Source: Ensifer sp. MPMI2T (GTDB lineage: Bacteria > Pseudomonadota > Alphaproteobacteria > Rhizobiales > Rhizobiaceae). Taken from it: a stretch of DNA of 64,000 bases. Below the pieces are notes generated by a model. It worked only from the letters and a program-made list of their open reading frames with translations. It had not been told where the DNA came from and did no database searches. The stretch covers positions 62,001 to 126,000 of the forward strand of contig NZ_SRXN01000015.1 of NCBI RefSeq assembly GCF_004827385.1. Reading direction: 5' to 3'. The number at the start of each line of letters is the position of its first letter. Within the stretch, counting starts at the first letter, position 1. Below, in pieces: positions 52,878 to 60,858 of this stretch. A program made the translations under genes and the position numbers.

Positions 52878-53648
52878 TCAGGCAGCCGCGTTCCAGGCTT
52901 CGGGGAAAATGCCGTCCCGGATGGCGCCGCGCGCATAATAGCTCCAGAGCTTGCGGATGTGATGTCCACGCCTGAAGCTGTGGGAGAACGACTCGACTTC
53001 GCCTTCCGTCAGCGGCTTCACCTTGCCGATTGCGGCGGCGCGATAGGCAGCCTCGGCGTTCTCGACGAGATGAACCGAATCGATGAAGACGCCGCGCACC
53101 GTTTCGGCGGTGACGATCTGCCCGTGCGCGCGGATCTGCATGGCGTGGTGCGGTCCAAGGGTCGCGACGATGCCCCGACCCCTCTCGGCGTCGTCCACGT
53201 GGGCGGGATCCGGATGGACCGGAATGCCGCTCTTCCAACGGATCGCGTGATTCTTGAAGGGCAGCAGCGGCACGTCCTCGACGAGCGTGAAGACGTTGGT
53301 GACGTCGTGGTGAAAGTGCGCGATCGAATTGACGTCCGCCCTTGCGCGATAAATCTCACAATGAAGGAATACCTCGGAAGGCGGCTTGACGCCTGACGGG
53401 CCGGACACGACCTTGCCGTCAAGGTCGCAGACCAGGAGATCGTCGGGAGACACTTCCGCGCGGCTCTTCTCCTGCGGCTGGATAAGAAAGGTTACGCCTC
53501 CCGGAAACCGGGCGCTGACATGGCCGCTATACTCCAGTATTTTCAGGCTGTTGAGCAGTCGTGTGCTCATCGCTACATCAAGCCGCAGATGTGCCTCGGA
53601 TGGTGCGTCCGCTGCCGCCGCGCTGTCGCTTTTTTTATGAACCTGCAT
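52878..53648 (-). CDS. Class II aldolase-family decarboxylase
   Basis: 256 residues from ATG 53648 (GGAGG upstream; an earlier start at 53681 is not needed). Zinc site I-A-H-F-H-H-D near 115 and I-R-A-H-G near 174; S-A-R-F-P-G-G near 43. Resembles the group with 3-hydroxy-2-methylpyridine-4,5-dicarboxylate decarboxylase. It is not a close copy of the aldolase-like gene at 45080; together they give the region two such enzymes. Downstream of the Rieske ferredoxin gene on the same strand, so likely one operon. Confidence 0.85.
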   Translation of the reverse strand: MQVHKKSDSAAAADAPSEAHLRLDVAMSTRLLNSLKILEYSGHVSARFPGGVTFLIQPQEKSRAEVSPDDLLVCDLDGKVVSGPSGVKPPSEVFLHCEIYRARADVNSIAHFHHDVTNVFTLVEDVPLLPFKNHAIRWKSGIPVHPDPAHVDDAERGRGIVATLGPHHAMQIRAHGQIVTAETVRGVFIDSVHLVENAEAAYRAAAIGKVKPLTEGEVESFSHSFRRGHHIRKLWSYYARGAIRDGIFPEAWNAAA

Positions 53649-53740
53649 GAGTTCCTCCGTGAGATTGAATAAATCCCACAATATACGACGTCATCGTTTC
53701 CGCAAGCGCGCCGGGACACGCCGGCCGCGCCTGAGGCGCG

Positions 53741-54058
53741 TCAAACCTCTATCGTCACGTTCTCGTCCTCGATCACCACCTTGTAGGTCTTGATCGGGAT
53801 CATGCAGGGCGGCGTGACCACTTCGCCCGTGCGGATGTCGAACGCGCCGTTGTGGAAGTCGCACTCGATCGTGTGGCCGTCGAGATAGCCCTCGGAAAGC
53901 GAACCTGGGCCGTGCGTGCACAGGTCGTCGGTAACGTAGAACACGCCGTTGACGTTGAAGACGGCGAGGGTGAGGTCGCCTTCCTCAACCCGTATGGCGC
54001 TGTCCCAATCGACGTCGCTCGTGGAACACAGCCTTACTCTGGTGCTTGCCTCGGCCAT
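53741..54058 (-). CDS. Rieske-type [2Fe-2S] ferredoxin
   Basis: 105 residues, the usual length. Cluster ligands Cys47/His49 (C-T-H) and Cys66/His69 (C-D-F-H), with the family P-C-M segment later. It is a soluble electron carrier for ring-hydroxylating dioxygenases of the three-component type. GGAGGAG precedes the start. Divergent from the dioxygenase alpha gene across a 217-bp control region; the reductase downstream of the alpha gene already has its own 2Fe-2S domain, so this carrier would be an extra or alternative link in the chain. Confidence 0.93.
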   Translation of the reverse strand: MAEASTRVRLCSTSDVDWDSAIRVEEGDLTLAVFNVNGVFYVTDDLCTHGPGSLSEGYLDGHTIECDFHNGAFDIRTGEVVTPPCMIPIKTYKVVIEDENVTIEV

Positions 54059-54137
54059 TCCTGGCTCCTCCTTCGTTGCGTTGCAGGCCCGCTTGACGGG
54101 ATGGTCATCAGATTGTACGTTGCTTAAAAAGAAACAA

Positions 54138-54156
54138 CGTTCCGTATAAAGGAACG
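54138..54156. promoter_or_regulatory. Palindrome in the dioxygenase/ferredoxin control region
   Basis: CGTTCC, seven bases, GGAACG, between the divergent ferredoxin and dioxygenase genes in AT-rich DNA. The form fits IclR-type operators; the IclR gene at 56239 is the nearest candidate. Confidence 0.5.
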
Positions 54157-54275
54157 CAGAAGATACCTGATCGGCCGAGAACGTCAACCCGGAATTCGGA
54201 AAAGCCGCGAGACGCTCGGAAAGGCGATTCAAATCCGCGCACCGCTCAAGCAGTCCGCAACATGGAGGAAGTGAA

Positions 54276-55562
54276 ATGCTCAGGAAGGAACAGAACGATC
54301 TGCTAACGCAGACAGGCCTCGGCACGCCGATGGGCGACATGTTTCGCTGTTATTGGATCCCGGCGCTGCTCGCGGAGGAGCTTCCGGACAACGATTGCGC
54401 GCCGGTCCGTGTGAAGCTCCTGAGCGAGCGTCTGCTCGCCTTCCGTGACAGTGAAGGCCACTACGGCCTGATCGACGAATTCTGCGCCCACCGCGGCGTC
54501 TCATTGTGGTTCGGCCGCAATGAGCAGGGCGGCCTGCGCTGCCCCTACCACGGATGGAAGTACGACCACACCGGCCAGTGCACCGAGGTGCCGTCCGAGC
54601 CGAAGGAAAGCGGTTACTGCGGTAAGATCAAGCTGAAATCCTATCCGCTGATCAAGATCGGCGACATCCTCTGGACCTATATGGGACCGGCGGAAAAGCA
54701 GCCGCCGCATCCCGAATGGGAATTTGCGCTCGTTCCCTCGGAGCAGACCTTCACGTCGAAGCGCTGGCAGGAGTGCAACTGGCTGCAGGCCATGGAAGGT
54801 GGCATCGACTCCAGCCACGTGTCCTGGCTCCACAGCGGCAATCTCAACAGCGACCCGCTCTTCAAGGGGGCGCGCGGCAACAAGTACAACATGTCCGATG
54901 CGAGACCCTTCTTCGAGGTGACCGATAGCGAAGGCGGCCTCTACATCGGCGCTCGGCGCAATGCCGAGGAAGGCCACTACTATTGGCGCGTCACGCCCTG
55001 GGTCATGCCGTCCTTCACCATGGTCCCGCCGCGCGGCGACCATCCGGTTCACGGGCACTTCTGGATCCCGATCGACGACGAGAACTGCTGGGCCTGGAGC
55101 TTCGACTATCACCCGGTACGCGCTCTGACGACGGAGGAGCGCGGGGCGATGAAGGCCGGCAAGGGCATCCATGTCGCCTATGTGCCGGGGACCTACCGGC
55201 CGCTCGCCAACAAGGACAATGACTACCTCATGGACCGCGAGGCTCAGCGCAAGGGCATCACCTATTCCGGCGTCGAAGGCATCGCCATGCAGGACGCCTC
55301 GCTGCAGGAAAGCATGGGTCCGATCGTCGATCGCAGCAAGGAAAACCTGGTGTCGACAGATAACGGCATCATAATGGCGCGCCATCGCCTGATGAAGGCT
55401 GCCCGCGCTCTGCGCGACAAGGGCGTGGTTCCTCCTGGTGTCGATCCGGCGCACCAACGCGTTCGCTCGGCTGCGATCGTGCTGCCCGTCGACAAGTCCT
55501 ATGTCGATGTCGCCGAAGAGGCATTGACTGTGATCGAGGGCAAGGCGCCGACCAGCGTCTGA
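54276..55562 (+). CDS. Aromatic ring-hydroxylating dioxygenase, oxygenase subunit
   Basis: 428 residues. Rieske centre C-A-H-R-G (Cys70, His72) and C-P-Y-H-G-W (Cys89, His92); mononuclear iron ligands in G-I-D-S-S-H-V-S-W-L-H (His181, His186) with a distal Asp later. The length and motif spacing match the phthalate 4,5-dioxygenase/phenoxybenzoate dioxygenase group, oxygenases without a beta subunit served by an FMN/2Fe-2S reductase. GGAGG precedes the start. It heads a plus-strand operon with a protein of unknown function, IclR and the reductase. Probable substrate: a carboxylated aromatic such as a phthalate-like acid. Confidence 0.93.
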   Translation: MLRKEQNDLLTQTGLGTPMGDMFRCYWIPALLAEELPDNDCAPVRVKLLSERLLAFRDSEGHYGLIDEFCAHRGVSLWFGRNEQGGLRCPYHGWKYDHTGQCTEVPSEPKESGYCGKIKLKSYPLIKIGDILWTYMGPAEKQPPHPEWEFALVPSEQTFTSKRWQECNWLQAMEGGIDSSHVSWLHSGNLNSDPLFKGARGNKYNMSDARPFFEVTDSEGGLYIGARRNAEEGHYYWRVTPWVMPSFTMVPPRGDHPVHGHFWIPIDDENCWAWSFDYHPVRALTTEERGAMKAGKGIHVAYVPGTYRPLANKDNDYLMDREAQRKGITYSGVEGIAMQDASLQESMGPIVDRSKENLVSTDNGIIMARHRLMKAARALRDKGVVPPGVDPAHQRVRSAAIVLPVDKSYVDVAEEALTVIEGKAPTSV

Positions 55563-55581
55563 GGCTGCGGCCATCTGGGTT

Positions 55582-55606
55582 GTCCCCGGGGCCATGTGCC
55601 GGGGAC
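55582..55606. promoter_or_regulatory. Intercistronic hairpin after the oxygenase gene
   Basis: Perfect 8-bp stem GTCCCCGG / CCGGGGAC with a nine-base loop, just after the oxygenase stop and 28 bases before the next start. No T-run; it may limit downstream expression or protect the oxygenase message. Confidence 0.5.
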
Positions 55607-55633
55607 GCCTCCGCATCAATGAGGAGAAATGTC

Positions 55634-56155
55634 ATGCAACTCGGACTGAGCGAAAGTGCGCGCTTCGCCACTGCGGAGGAATCCCGGTTCCGTATCGAAT
55701 ACCCGAATTCCCGCCCACGCAAATCGCGTGTCATCGCTTTGGATGAACCGAGCCTGGGGCTGCTGCGCACCCTTGCAGGCATGTCCTGGAGCGGCGCCCG
55801 TTTTCTGCGCTATGTGAGCGCAAAGGGCGCAACAGATACGCTGCACATGCTGCCGGTTGACGCGGTTCTGGAGGACCTTGAAGGCAAGACGCTCAGCCTC
55901 GCCGATGAGGTCGCCGATGCCGACATCATCATCATGATAACGACAGCCGGCACTGCGGCGGACGCCGCGCAAGTGATCGGCAATGCTTGCTTCGTCCGCA
56001 ACAAGCTGACGACTGGCCTGGTGCGCAATGCCGACGGTGTCTCCGCGGAGGATCTGGCGCGCACGCTGACAACCATGCGTCCTTTCGCGGCAATGCTCGT
56101 GATCTCCAACGGAGACGAATATGTCGGCGAAATGCTGAGCGCGCTCAGGGTTTAA
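55634..56155 (+). CDS. Conserved-looking protein of unknown function beside the dioxygenase
   Basis: 173 residues from ATG 55634 (GAGGAG seven bases upstream). No signal peptide or membrane helix. Visible segments: F-R-I-E-Y-P-N-S-R-P-R-K-S-R-V-I-A-L-D-E-P, a hydrophobic strand I-I-I-M-I-T-T-A-G-T-A-A-D-A-A (a glycine/threonine loop like a nucleotide or phosphate site), and C-F-V-R-N-K-L-T-T-G-L-V. I do not recognise the family. It lies between oxygenase and reductase genes, so a role in the same pathway, perhaps as an accessory or regulator, is likely but not shown. Confidence 0.75.
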   Translation: MQLGLSESARFATAEESRFRIEYPNSRPRKSRVIALDEPSLGLLRTLAGMSWSGARFLRYVSAKGATDTLHMLPVDAVLEDLEGKTLSLADEVADADIIIMITTAGTAADAAQVIGNACFVRNKLTTGLVRNADGVSAEDLARTLTTMRPFAAMLVISNGDEYVGEMLSALRV

Positions 56156-56238
56156 GGTTGGCAGGGTGGTGATGTGAGACCATGACAACTGTGTTATGGA
56201 CGAGCCGTAACTCTCGCGATGAAACGGACAATCACGCC

Positions 56239-57078
56239 ATGAACGCACCCACCAAACCACCCGCGCGCGGAGGAAAAGGCCCCGCAGGCAAGCGCAACCG
56301 CCTCTCGTCGGTCACGACGGCGATCCGCCTCCTGAAGGCTTTCTCCGAGGATGAGGCCGAGATCGGCGTCAGTGCGCTGGCGCAAAGGCTGAAGGTCGCA
56401 AAGAGCACGGTTCATCGTCTGGCGGTGACGCTCGTTACCGAGGGTTTGCTCGAGCAGAACCCGCAAACAGAACGCTATCGCCTCGGGGTCGGCCTCTTCG
56501 CCCTCGGTACGCTTGTGCGCAGGCGCATGGATCTCTCGAACGAGGCGCGCCCCTATCTGTTCGACCTGCGCAAGCTGACGGGCGAGACAATCATTCTGGG
56601 CATCCCTTCCGATGGCGAGGTGATGCACGTCTACGATCTGGAAAGTCCGCAGGCTCTGGCGATGAAATCAGACCTCGGCGCGCGCAAGCCCGCCCATTGC
56701 AGTGCCGTCGGGCGCGCGATCTTCGCCTTTGCCCCGGAGCAGACGGTCGAGCGCATGCTGGCTGGGCCGCTGCAGCGGCGAACGGCGAAGACCGTTACCG
56801 ATCCGGTGCGCCTCAGGGAGATTCTGGCCGAGGTCCGGCAGCGGGGCTTTGCCATCGAAGACGAGGAAAGCGAACCCGGAATCCGGGGCATTGCTGCCCC
56901 AGTGCGCGATTCGACCGGCGCCGTCGTTGGCGCCGTTGGCATCGCAGGTCCATTGCAGCGGCTGTCGCTCGAAGTGCTTGAAGGCTTTTCGCCTGCGCTT
57001 CTCGAAGCGGTCGCGGCCATTTCATCCCGCCTCGGTTACACGGCGGCCTTTCGAGAGAGATACGACTTAGGGAGTTGA
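56239..57078 (+). CDS. IclR-family regulator of the dioxygenase operon
   Basis: 279 residues from ATG 56239; an ATG at 56182 would add 19 residues and neither has a strong ribosome site. Winged helix-turn-helix at about 25-80 (I-G-V-S-A-L-A-Q-R-L-K-V-A-K-S-T-V-H-R-L) and a complete effector domain (C-S-A-V-G-R-A, E-E-S-E-P-G-I-R-G-I-A-A-P-V). The stop overlaps the ribosome site of the reductase gene (GGGAGTTGAAC), so the two are coupled. It probably controls its own operon through the palindrome at 54138-54156. Confidence 0.92.
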   Translation: MNAPTKPPARGGKGPAGKRNRLSSVTTAIRLLKAFSEDEAEIGVSALAQRLKVAKSTVHRLAVTLVTEGLLEQNPQTERYRLGVGLFALGTLVRRRMDLSNEARPYLFDLRKLTGETIILGIPSDGEVMHVYDLESPQALAMKSDLGARKPAHCSAVGRAIFAFAPEQTVERMLAGPLQRRTAKTVTDPVRLREILAEVRQRGFAIEDEESEPGIRGIAAPVRDSTGAVVGAVGIAGPLQRLSLEVLEGFSPALLEAVAAISSRLGYTAAFRERYDLGS

Positions 57079-57080
57079 AC

Positions 57081-58085
57081 ATGCCGGCAATTGCACTCAA
57101 GGGAAGCGATGTCCAATGGACTTGCGGAGATGACGACACGATCATGCGCTCGGCGTTGCGCGCGGGTCTCGGCTTTCCCTATGAATGCAATGTCGGCTCC
57201 TGTGGCAACTGCCGTTTCGATCTTCTCGAAGGTGAGATCGAGGATCTGCGTCACGATGCGCCCGGTCTCAGCGATCGCGATCGGGAGCGCGGCCGGCGGC
57301 TCGGCTGCCAGACTCGCCCGCTGACGGATTGTGTCGTAAAGCTCAGGCTGATGCCGCAATATGAAAGCCGCTTCCCGCCGGTGCGGCAGCAGGCGGAACT
57401 GATCGAAGTGCGCGACATCACGCATGACATCCGCGAGTTTCGTTTCCGGCTGGACAAGCCCGTCCGATTTCTCGCCGGTCAATACGCCTTGCTCGAACTG
57501 CCCGGAGTCACGGGTAACCGCGCCTATTCCATGGCCAATACGGAGAACGACGCGGGCGAATGGCATTTCCAGATCCGCCGGGTGCCGGACGGGGCGGCGA
57601 CGGGCAAGCTGTTCGACGGACTCGTGGTCGGCGATCGCATCGGCGTCGACGGCCCCTACGGCATGGCTTATCTTCGGGCCGAGTCGGATCGTGACATCAT
57701 CTGTCTTGCCGGCGGTTCCGGCCTTTCGCCGATGATATCGGTCACCCGCGCGGCCGCGGCGACGCCGCTTTTGGCCGGCCGCCGGATCGACTTCGTCTAC
57801 GGCGGACGGACGGCACGCGATATCTGCGGAAAAGACATGCTGGCGGAACTTCCGGGCTTCGGCTCCAATGTCCACTACCATCCCATTGTTTCGAGCGAGG
57901 ACGACGAGGCCTGGGATGGTCATCGCGGCTTCGTGCACGAGCTGGCGGGAAAGCTCTTCTCCGATCGCCTTCCCGAATGCGAGGTCTATTTTGCCGGTCC
58001 TCCGCTGATGGGGCAGGCGATCCAGAAGATGCTGATTGACCTCGGCGTTCCCCCGGCCCAGGTTCATTTCGACCAATTCTACTGA
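57081..58085 (+). CDS. Oxygenase reductase: 2Fe-2S ferredoxin, FAD and NAD domains
   Basis: 334 residues from ATG 57081. N-terminal plant-type ferredoxin domain with ligands Cys36, Cys41, Cys44 and Cys76 (C-N-V-G-S-C-G-N-C), then an FAD-binding barrel (R-A-Y-S-M-A-N near 143) and an NAD domain (A-G-G-S-G-L-S-P-M near 213, Y-F-A-G-P-P near 307). This order (2Fe-2S first) is that of benzoate and toluate dioxygenase reductases, not of phthalate dioxygenase reductase, which has it last. It passes electrons from NADH to the oxygenase, directly or through the Rieske ferredoxin. Confidence 0.93.
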   Translation: MPAIALKGSDVQWTCGDDDTIMRSALRAGLGFPYECNVGSCGNCRFDLLEGEIEDLRHDAPGLSDRDRERGRRLGCQTRPLTDCVVKLRLMPQYESRFPPVRQQAELIEVRDITHDIREFRFRLDKPVRFLAGQYALLELPGVTGNRAYSMANTENDAGEWHFQIRRVPDGAATGKLFDGLVVGDRIGVDGPYGMAYLRAESDRDIICLAGGSGLSPMISVTRAAAATPLLAGRRIDFVYGGRTARDICGKDMLAELPGFGSNVHYHPIVSSEDDEAWDGHRGFVHELAGKLFSDRLPECEVYFAGPPLMGQAIQKMLIDLGVPPAQVHFDQFY

Positions 58086-58108
58086 CCGGTGAAAGGCGCG
58101 CATCACAT

Positions 58109-59074
58109 ATGCTTGGACATGCAATGAAGCTCCGCCAGCTTGCCTACTTCGTCAAAGTCGTCGAAGTGGGCAACATTACGCGGGCGGCAGAGCAGCTCAA
58201 TCTCGCCCAGACCGCGCTAGGCATCCAGATCCGCAATCTTGAGGACGCCCTGCAGATCCAGTTGCTCGATCGCCATTCGCGCGGCGTGAGCGCGACGCCC
58301 GCAGGCATGCTGCTTTACGAGCGCTCCATTGAAATTCTGCAACGGCTCGAGGAGACGCGCCGGGATCTGATTGCGCTAGGCGGCGAGCGGGTGCGCATCC
58401 GGTTTGGCGCAACGCCGAGCATTCTCAAGCTGATCGGGACGGAACTGCTCGTTGCCGCCAACGCGCAGTTACCGGGAATCGCGCTTCATGTCGTGGAGGA
58501 ATTGAGCTTCGTGCTGGCCGATGCACTTGAGCGCGGCGAACTCGACTACGTGCTTGCTTACGACATAGAGGAGAACCCGGGTATCAGGCGCGTCGCGCTG
58601 ATGGAGGAGGACCTTCTTCATGTCTCGGCGGCAAACGGCAGGGAGCAGGGCGGTGATATTTCCTTCCGCCAAGCGGTCGCCGGCGATCTTGCCCTGGTTT
58701 CGAACCGCGACATCATCTGGCGGCGGGTGCACGAGACGGCGTCGCGCCTCTCCGTCGACGTCAAGATCACCTACCAGGTTCAATCGAACGAAGCGATCAA
58801 GGCGTTGGTGCTCCACGGCGTTGCGCAAAGCATCATGCCTTACGGGATCGTTGCGGAGGAGATCAGGACGGGCCAGATCATCGGGCGGCGCGTGGACCGG
58901 CCCGGCGTCAAGCGGACGCTGTTCCTTGCTCATCCGTCCCATCGAGGGGTCGCGGACGAAAAGCCCTTCCTTGCGTTCATCGACAAGATGGTCGACCGCC
59001 TGGTGGCCGAGGTTGGGCCTTACGCGCACCCGATTGATCGCCTGGTTCCCATGGAGCAAGCGGATTCTCTTTGA
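58109..59074 (+). CDS. LysR-family regulator
   Basis: 321 residues (316 from the ATG at 58124, where family members often begin M-K-L-R-Q-L). Helix-turn-helix at about 8-65 and a sensor domain with R-I-R-F-G-A-T-P-S and E-E-L-S-F-V-L-A-D-A-L. Twenty-three bases after the reductase gene, so it may be read as the end of the dioxygenase operon, and upstream of the second decarboxylase-like gene, which it may control. Inducer unknown. Confidence 0.9.
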   Translation: MLGHAMKLRQLAYFVKVVEVGNITRAAEQLNLAQTALGIQIRNLEDALQIQLLDRHSRGVSATPAGMLLYERSIEILQRLEETRRDLIALGGERVRIRFGATPSILKLIGTELLVAANAQLPGIALHVVEELSFVLADALERGELDYVLAYDIEENPGIRRVALMEEDLLHVSAANGREQGGDISFRQAVAGDLALVSNRDIIWRRVHETASRLSVDVKITYQVQSNEAIKALVLHGVAQSIMPYGIVAEEIRTGQIIGRRVDRPGVKRTLFLAHPSHRGVADEKPFLAFIDKMVDRLVAEVGPYAHPIDRLVPMEQADSL

Positions 59075-59256
59075 GCAAGCCAATAGGTTTTATCTTGGAC
59101 ATTTGGGGTCCCGCATTCGATGATCGAAGCAGATTGGAGATGTAAAAAGGCGGGAAGCGGCGGAGGAGCCGTCCAGGATTTTTGCTTGTAAGTCGCGGAC
59201 TTGCGCTCGACCAACCCCAAGCTTTCCTGATCCCCGGTAGTGCTAGGGAGACTATT

Positions 59257-60252
59257 CTGAGTTCGTCGCTTCGTTTATCGTTCGGTTGTTGGAACTACGA
59301 CCGGACACGCCCCCTTATGGACAGAACGGTCGCACCTGACGGGATCGATCTCGTCTATCTCAACATGCCCGTTGAAGAGACGTTCTTTCGCATGCTGAGG
59401 CATCGGGAATTCGACATCGCCGAGATGTCGCTTTCGTCATACGTCATGTCCTGCTTCGTGGAAACGCGTCCGTTCGTGGCGATTCCCGTCTTCCCGTCCC
59501 GCTATTTCAGGCATTCGTCGATCTATGTGAACGCCGCGTCGGGCATTCGCGAGCCGAAGGATCTGATCGGCAAACGTGTGGGGACACCCGAGTACCAGAT
59601 GACCGCGCCGGTCTGGATACGCGGTATCCTTTCCGACGAGTATGGCGTGAAGGTCGACGACGTAACCTATTACGCCGGCGGGGAGGAGCAGCCGAACCGG
59701 CCGGAAAAGCTGCCGCTCGATCTGCCGGAGCACATCCGCGTCAACCGCATTGGTCCGACGCAGACGCTCTCGGCCATGTTGCGCGATGGCGAGATCGATG
59801 CGCTCTACACAGCCAGAAAACCTTCTTCCTATGAGGGGCCGACCGGCCGCGTCCGGCGCCTCTTCGAGAACTTCGTCGAGATCGAGCGGAGCTATTTCAA
59901 GCGGACCGGCATCTTTCCGATCATGCACACGATCGTCATCCGGCGCGACGTCTACGAGGCGCACCGCTGGATCGCGCAATCGCTCTACAAGGCCTTTGCC
60001 GAGGCGCAGTCGCGCGTCTATCGCGAGCTCGAAGAGACGGCGGCGCTGAAGGTCATGTTGCCCTGGCTGAACGCACATGTCGAGGACGCACGTCGGCTTA
60101 TGGGTGACGATTACTGGAGCTACGGCTTCAAAGAAAACCGCGAGACGCTGGAGACGTTCCTCCGCTACTCCTACGAGCAGGGGTTGTCGAAGCGGAAGCT
60201 TTCCGCGGAGGATATTTTCGCACCGGAGACGATGGAGAGCTTCGTCATCTAG
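59257..60252 (+). CDS. 4,5-dihydroxyphthalate decarboxylase-like protein, probable CTG start
   Basis: 331 residues from the proposed CTG at 59257, which has AGGGAG six bases upstream and starts at the same point as its paralogue. No ATG exists between 59182 and residue 46 of the frame; a TTG at 59182 would add 25 residues with a poor ribosome site. Type 2 binding-protein fold of DHP decarboxylase: F-G-C-W-N-Y-D-R-T, F-D-I-A-E-M-S-L-S-S-Y, A-I-P-V-F-P-S-R-Y-F-R-H-S, G-K-R-V-G-T, G-I-F-P-I-M-H-T-I. No signal peptide. Divergent in sequence from the paralogue at 45858, so the substrate may differ. Likely step: decarboxylation after the dioxygenase. Confidence 0.85.
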   Translation: MSSSLRLSFGCWNYDRTRPLMDRTVAPDGIDLVYLNMPVEETFFRMLRHREFDIAEMSLSSYVMSCFVETRPFVAIPVFPSRYFRHSSIYVNAASGIREPKDLIGKRVGTPEYQMTAPVWIRGILSDEYGVKVDDVTYYAGGEEQPNRPEKLPLDLPEHIRVNRIGPTQTLSAMLRDGEIDALYTARKPSSYEGPTGRVRRLFENFVEIERSYFKRTGIFPIMHTIVIRRDVYEAHRWIAQSLYKAFAEAQSRVYRELEETAALKVMLPWLNAHVEDARRLMGDDYWSYGFKENRETLETFLRYSYEQGLSKRKLSAEDIFAPETMESFVI

Positions 60253-60333
60253 GGCCAAGAGAACACCTCTTTGGCGAAGCAGATTTGATGAACCCGCGTA
60301 AGGCTTTAGCGGGAACTCGAGAACGCTCGCCCC

Positions 60334-60354
60334 GCCATGCAGTTGTTGCATGGC
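60334..60354 (+). terminator. Hairpin after the decarboxylase-like gene
   Basis: GCCATGCA, GTTGT, TGCATGGC: perfect 8-bp arms, 80 bases beyond the stop. The right arm forms part of a 13-base direct repeat, GTTGCATGGCAGG, at 60345-60357 and 60382-60394. No T-run; the repeat could instead be an operator for the small ORF downstream. Confidence 0.4.
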
Positions 60355-60423
60355 AGGGCTGTCTGCGTTGGTCTTCTTATAGTTGCATGGCAGGATTATA
60401 TCTTATCCGTATGCAACGGAGAG

Positions 60424-60636
60424 ATGATCGAAAGGGTAACGCTCGCAGCACGTCGTCCCGCTAATACAGAATGGGTTCGCAGCATGTTCGGCGCGTTTAT
60501 GGAGGGCATGAGCCTGTTCAACGCCGCGCATGAGTGCGCGATGGCGACGAGAGAGCGCCGCCATCCGTCCGCAGCAGCGCTCAACACGCTCGGTATCGAT
60601 GAGGCCGCCTTCGGCCGCACCCTCAAGCGTCGCTGA
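60424..60636 (+). CDS. Small basic protein, hypothetical
   Basis: 70 residues from ATG 60424. Rich in Arg and Ala, with R-P-A-N-T-E-W-V-R-S-M-F-G-A-F-M-E-G-M and N-A-A-H-E-C-A-M-A-T-R-E-R-R-H-P-S segments and an amphipathic middle helix. GGAG is only two bases from the ATG, so the real start may be elsewhere, e.g. the ATG at 60484. The pattern looks protein-like and ends L-G-I-D-E-A-A-F-G-R-T-L-K-R-R. No family recognised. Confidence 0.4.
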   Translation: MIERVTLAARRPANTEWVRSMFGAFMEGMSLFNAAHECAMATRERRHPSAAALNTLGIDEAAFGRTLKRR

Positions 60637-60784
60637 CGCGATTAGAGGGCGAGCTATGCTACCGCTGGCGCTTGCGTCCTAAAACCGTCTTACGAACCAG
60701 CGCATTTCCTGCAATGAACGACTGTAGCGGGGAGTGATCCGGCGACTAGATTATGTCGCGTCGCATATTACCGAAGACGTGAAA

Positions 60785-60813
60785 AAACGGGCCGCTTCTC
60801 AAGCAGCCCGTTT
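60785..60813 (-). terminator. Rho-independent terminator of the hupE gene
   Basis: On the minus strand AAACGGGC ... GCCCGTTT with extra inner pairs, followed by a run of T. It lies 46 bases beyond the hupE stop and may work in both directions. Confidence 0.8.
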
Positions 60814-60858
60814 GTTGTTTGTAGCCTCAATAACGACCTGCCTTTGCAGAAACCGTTC

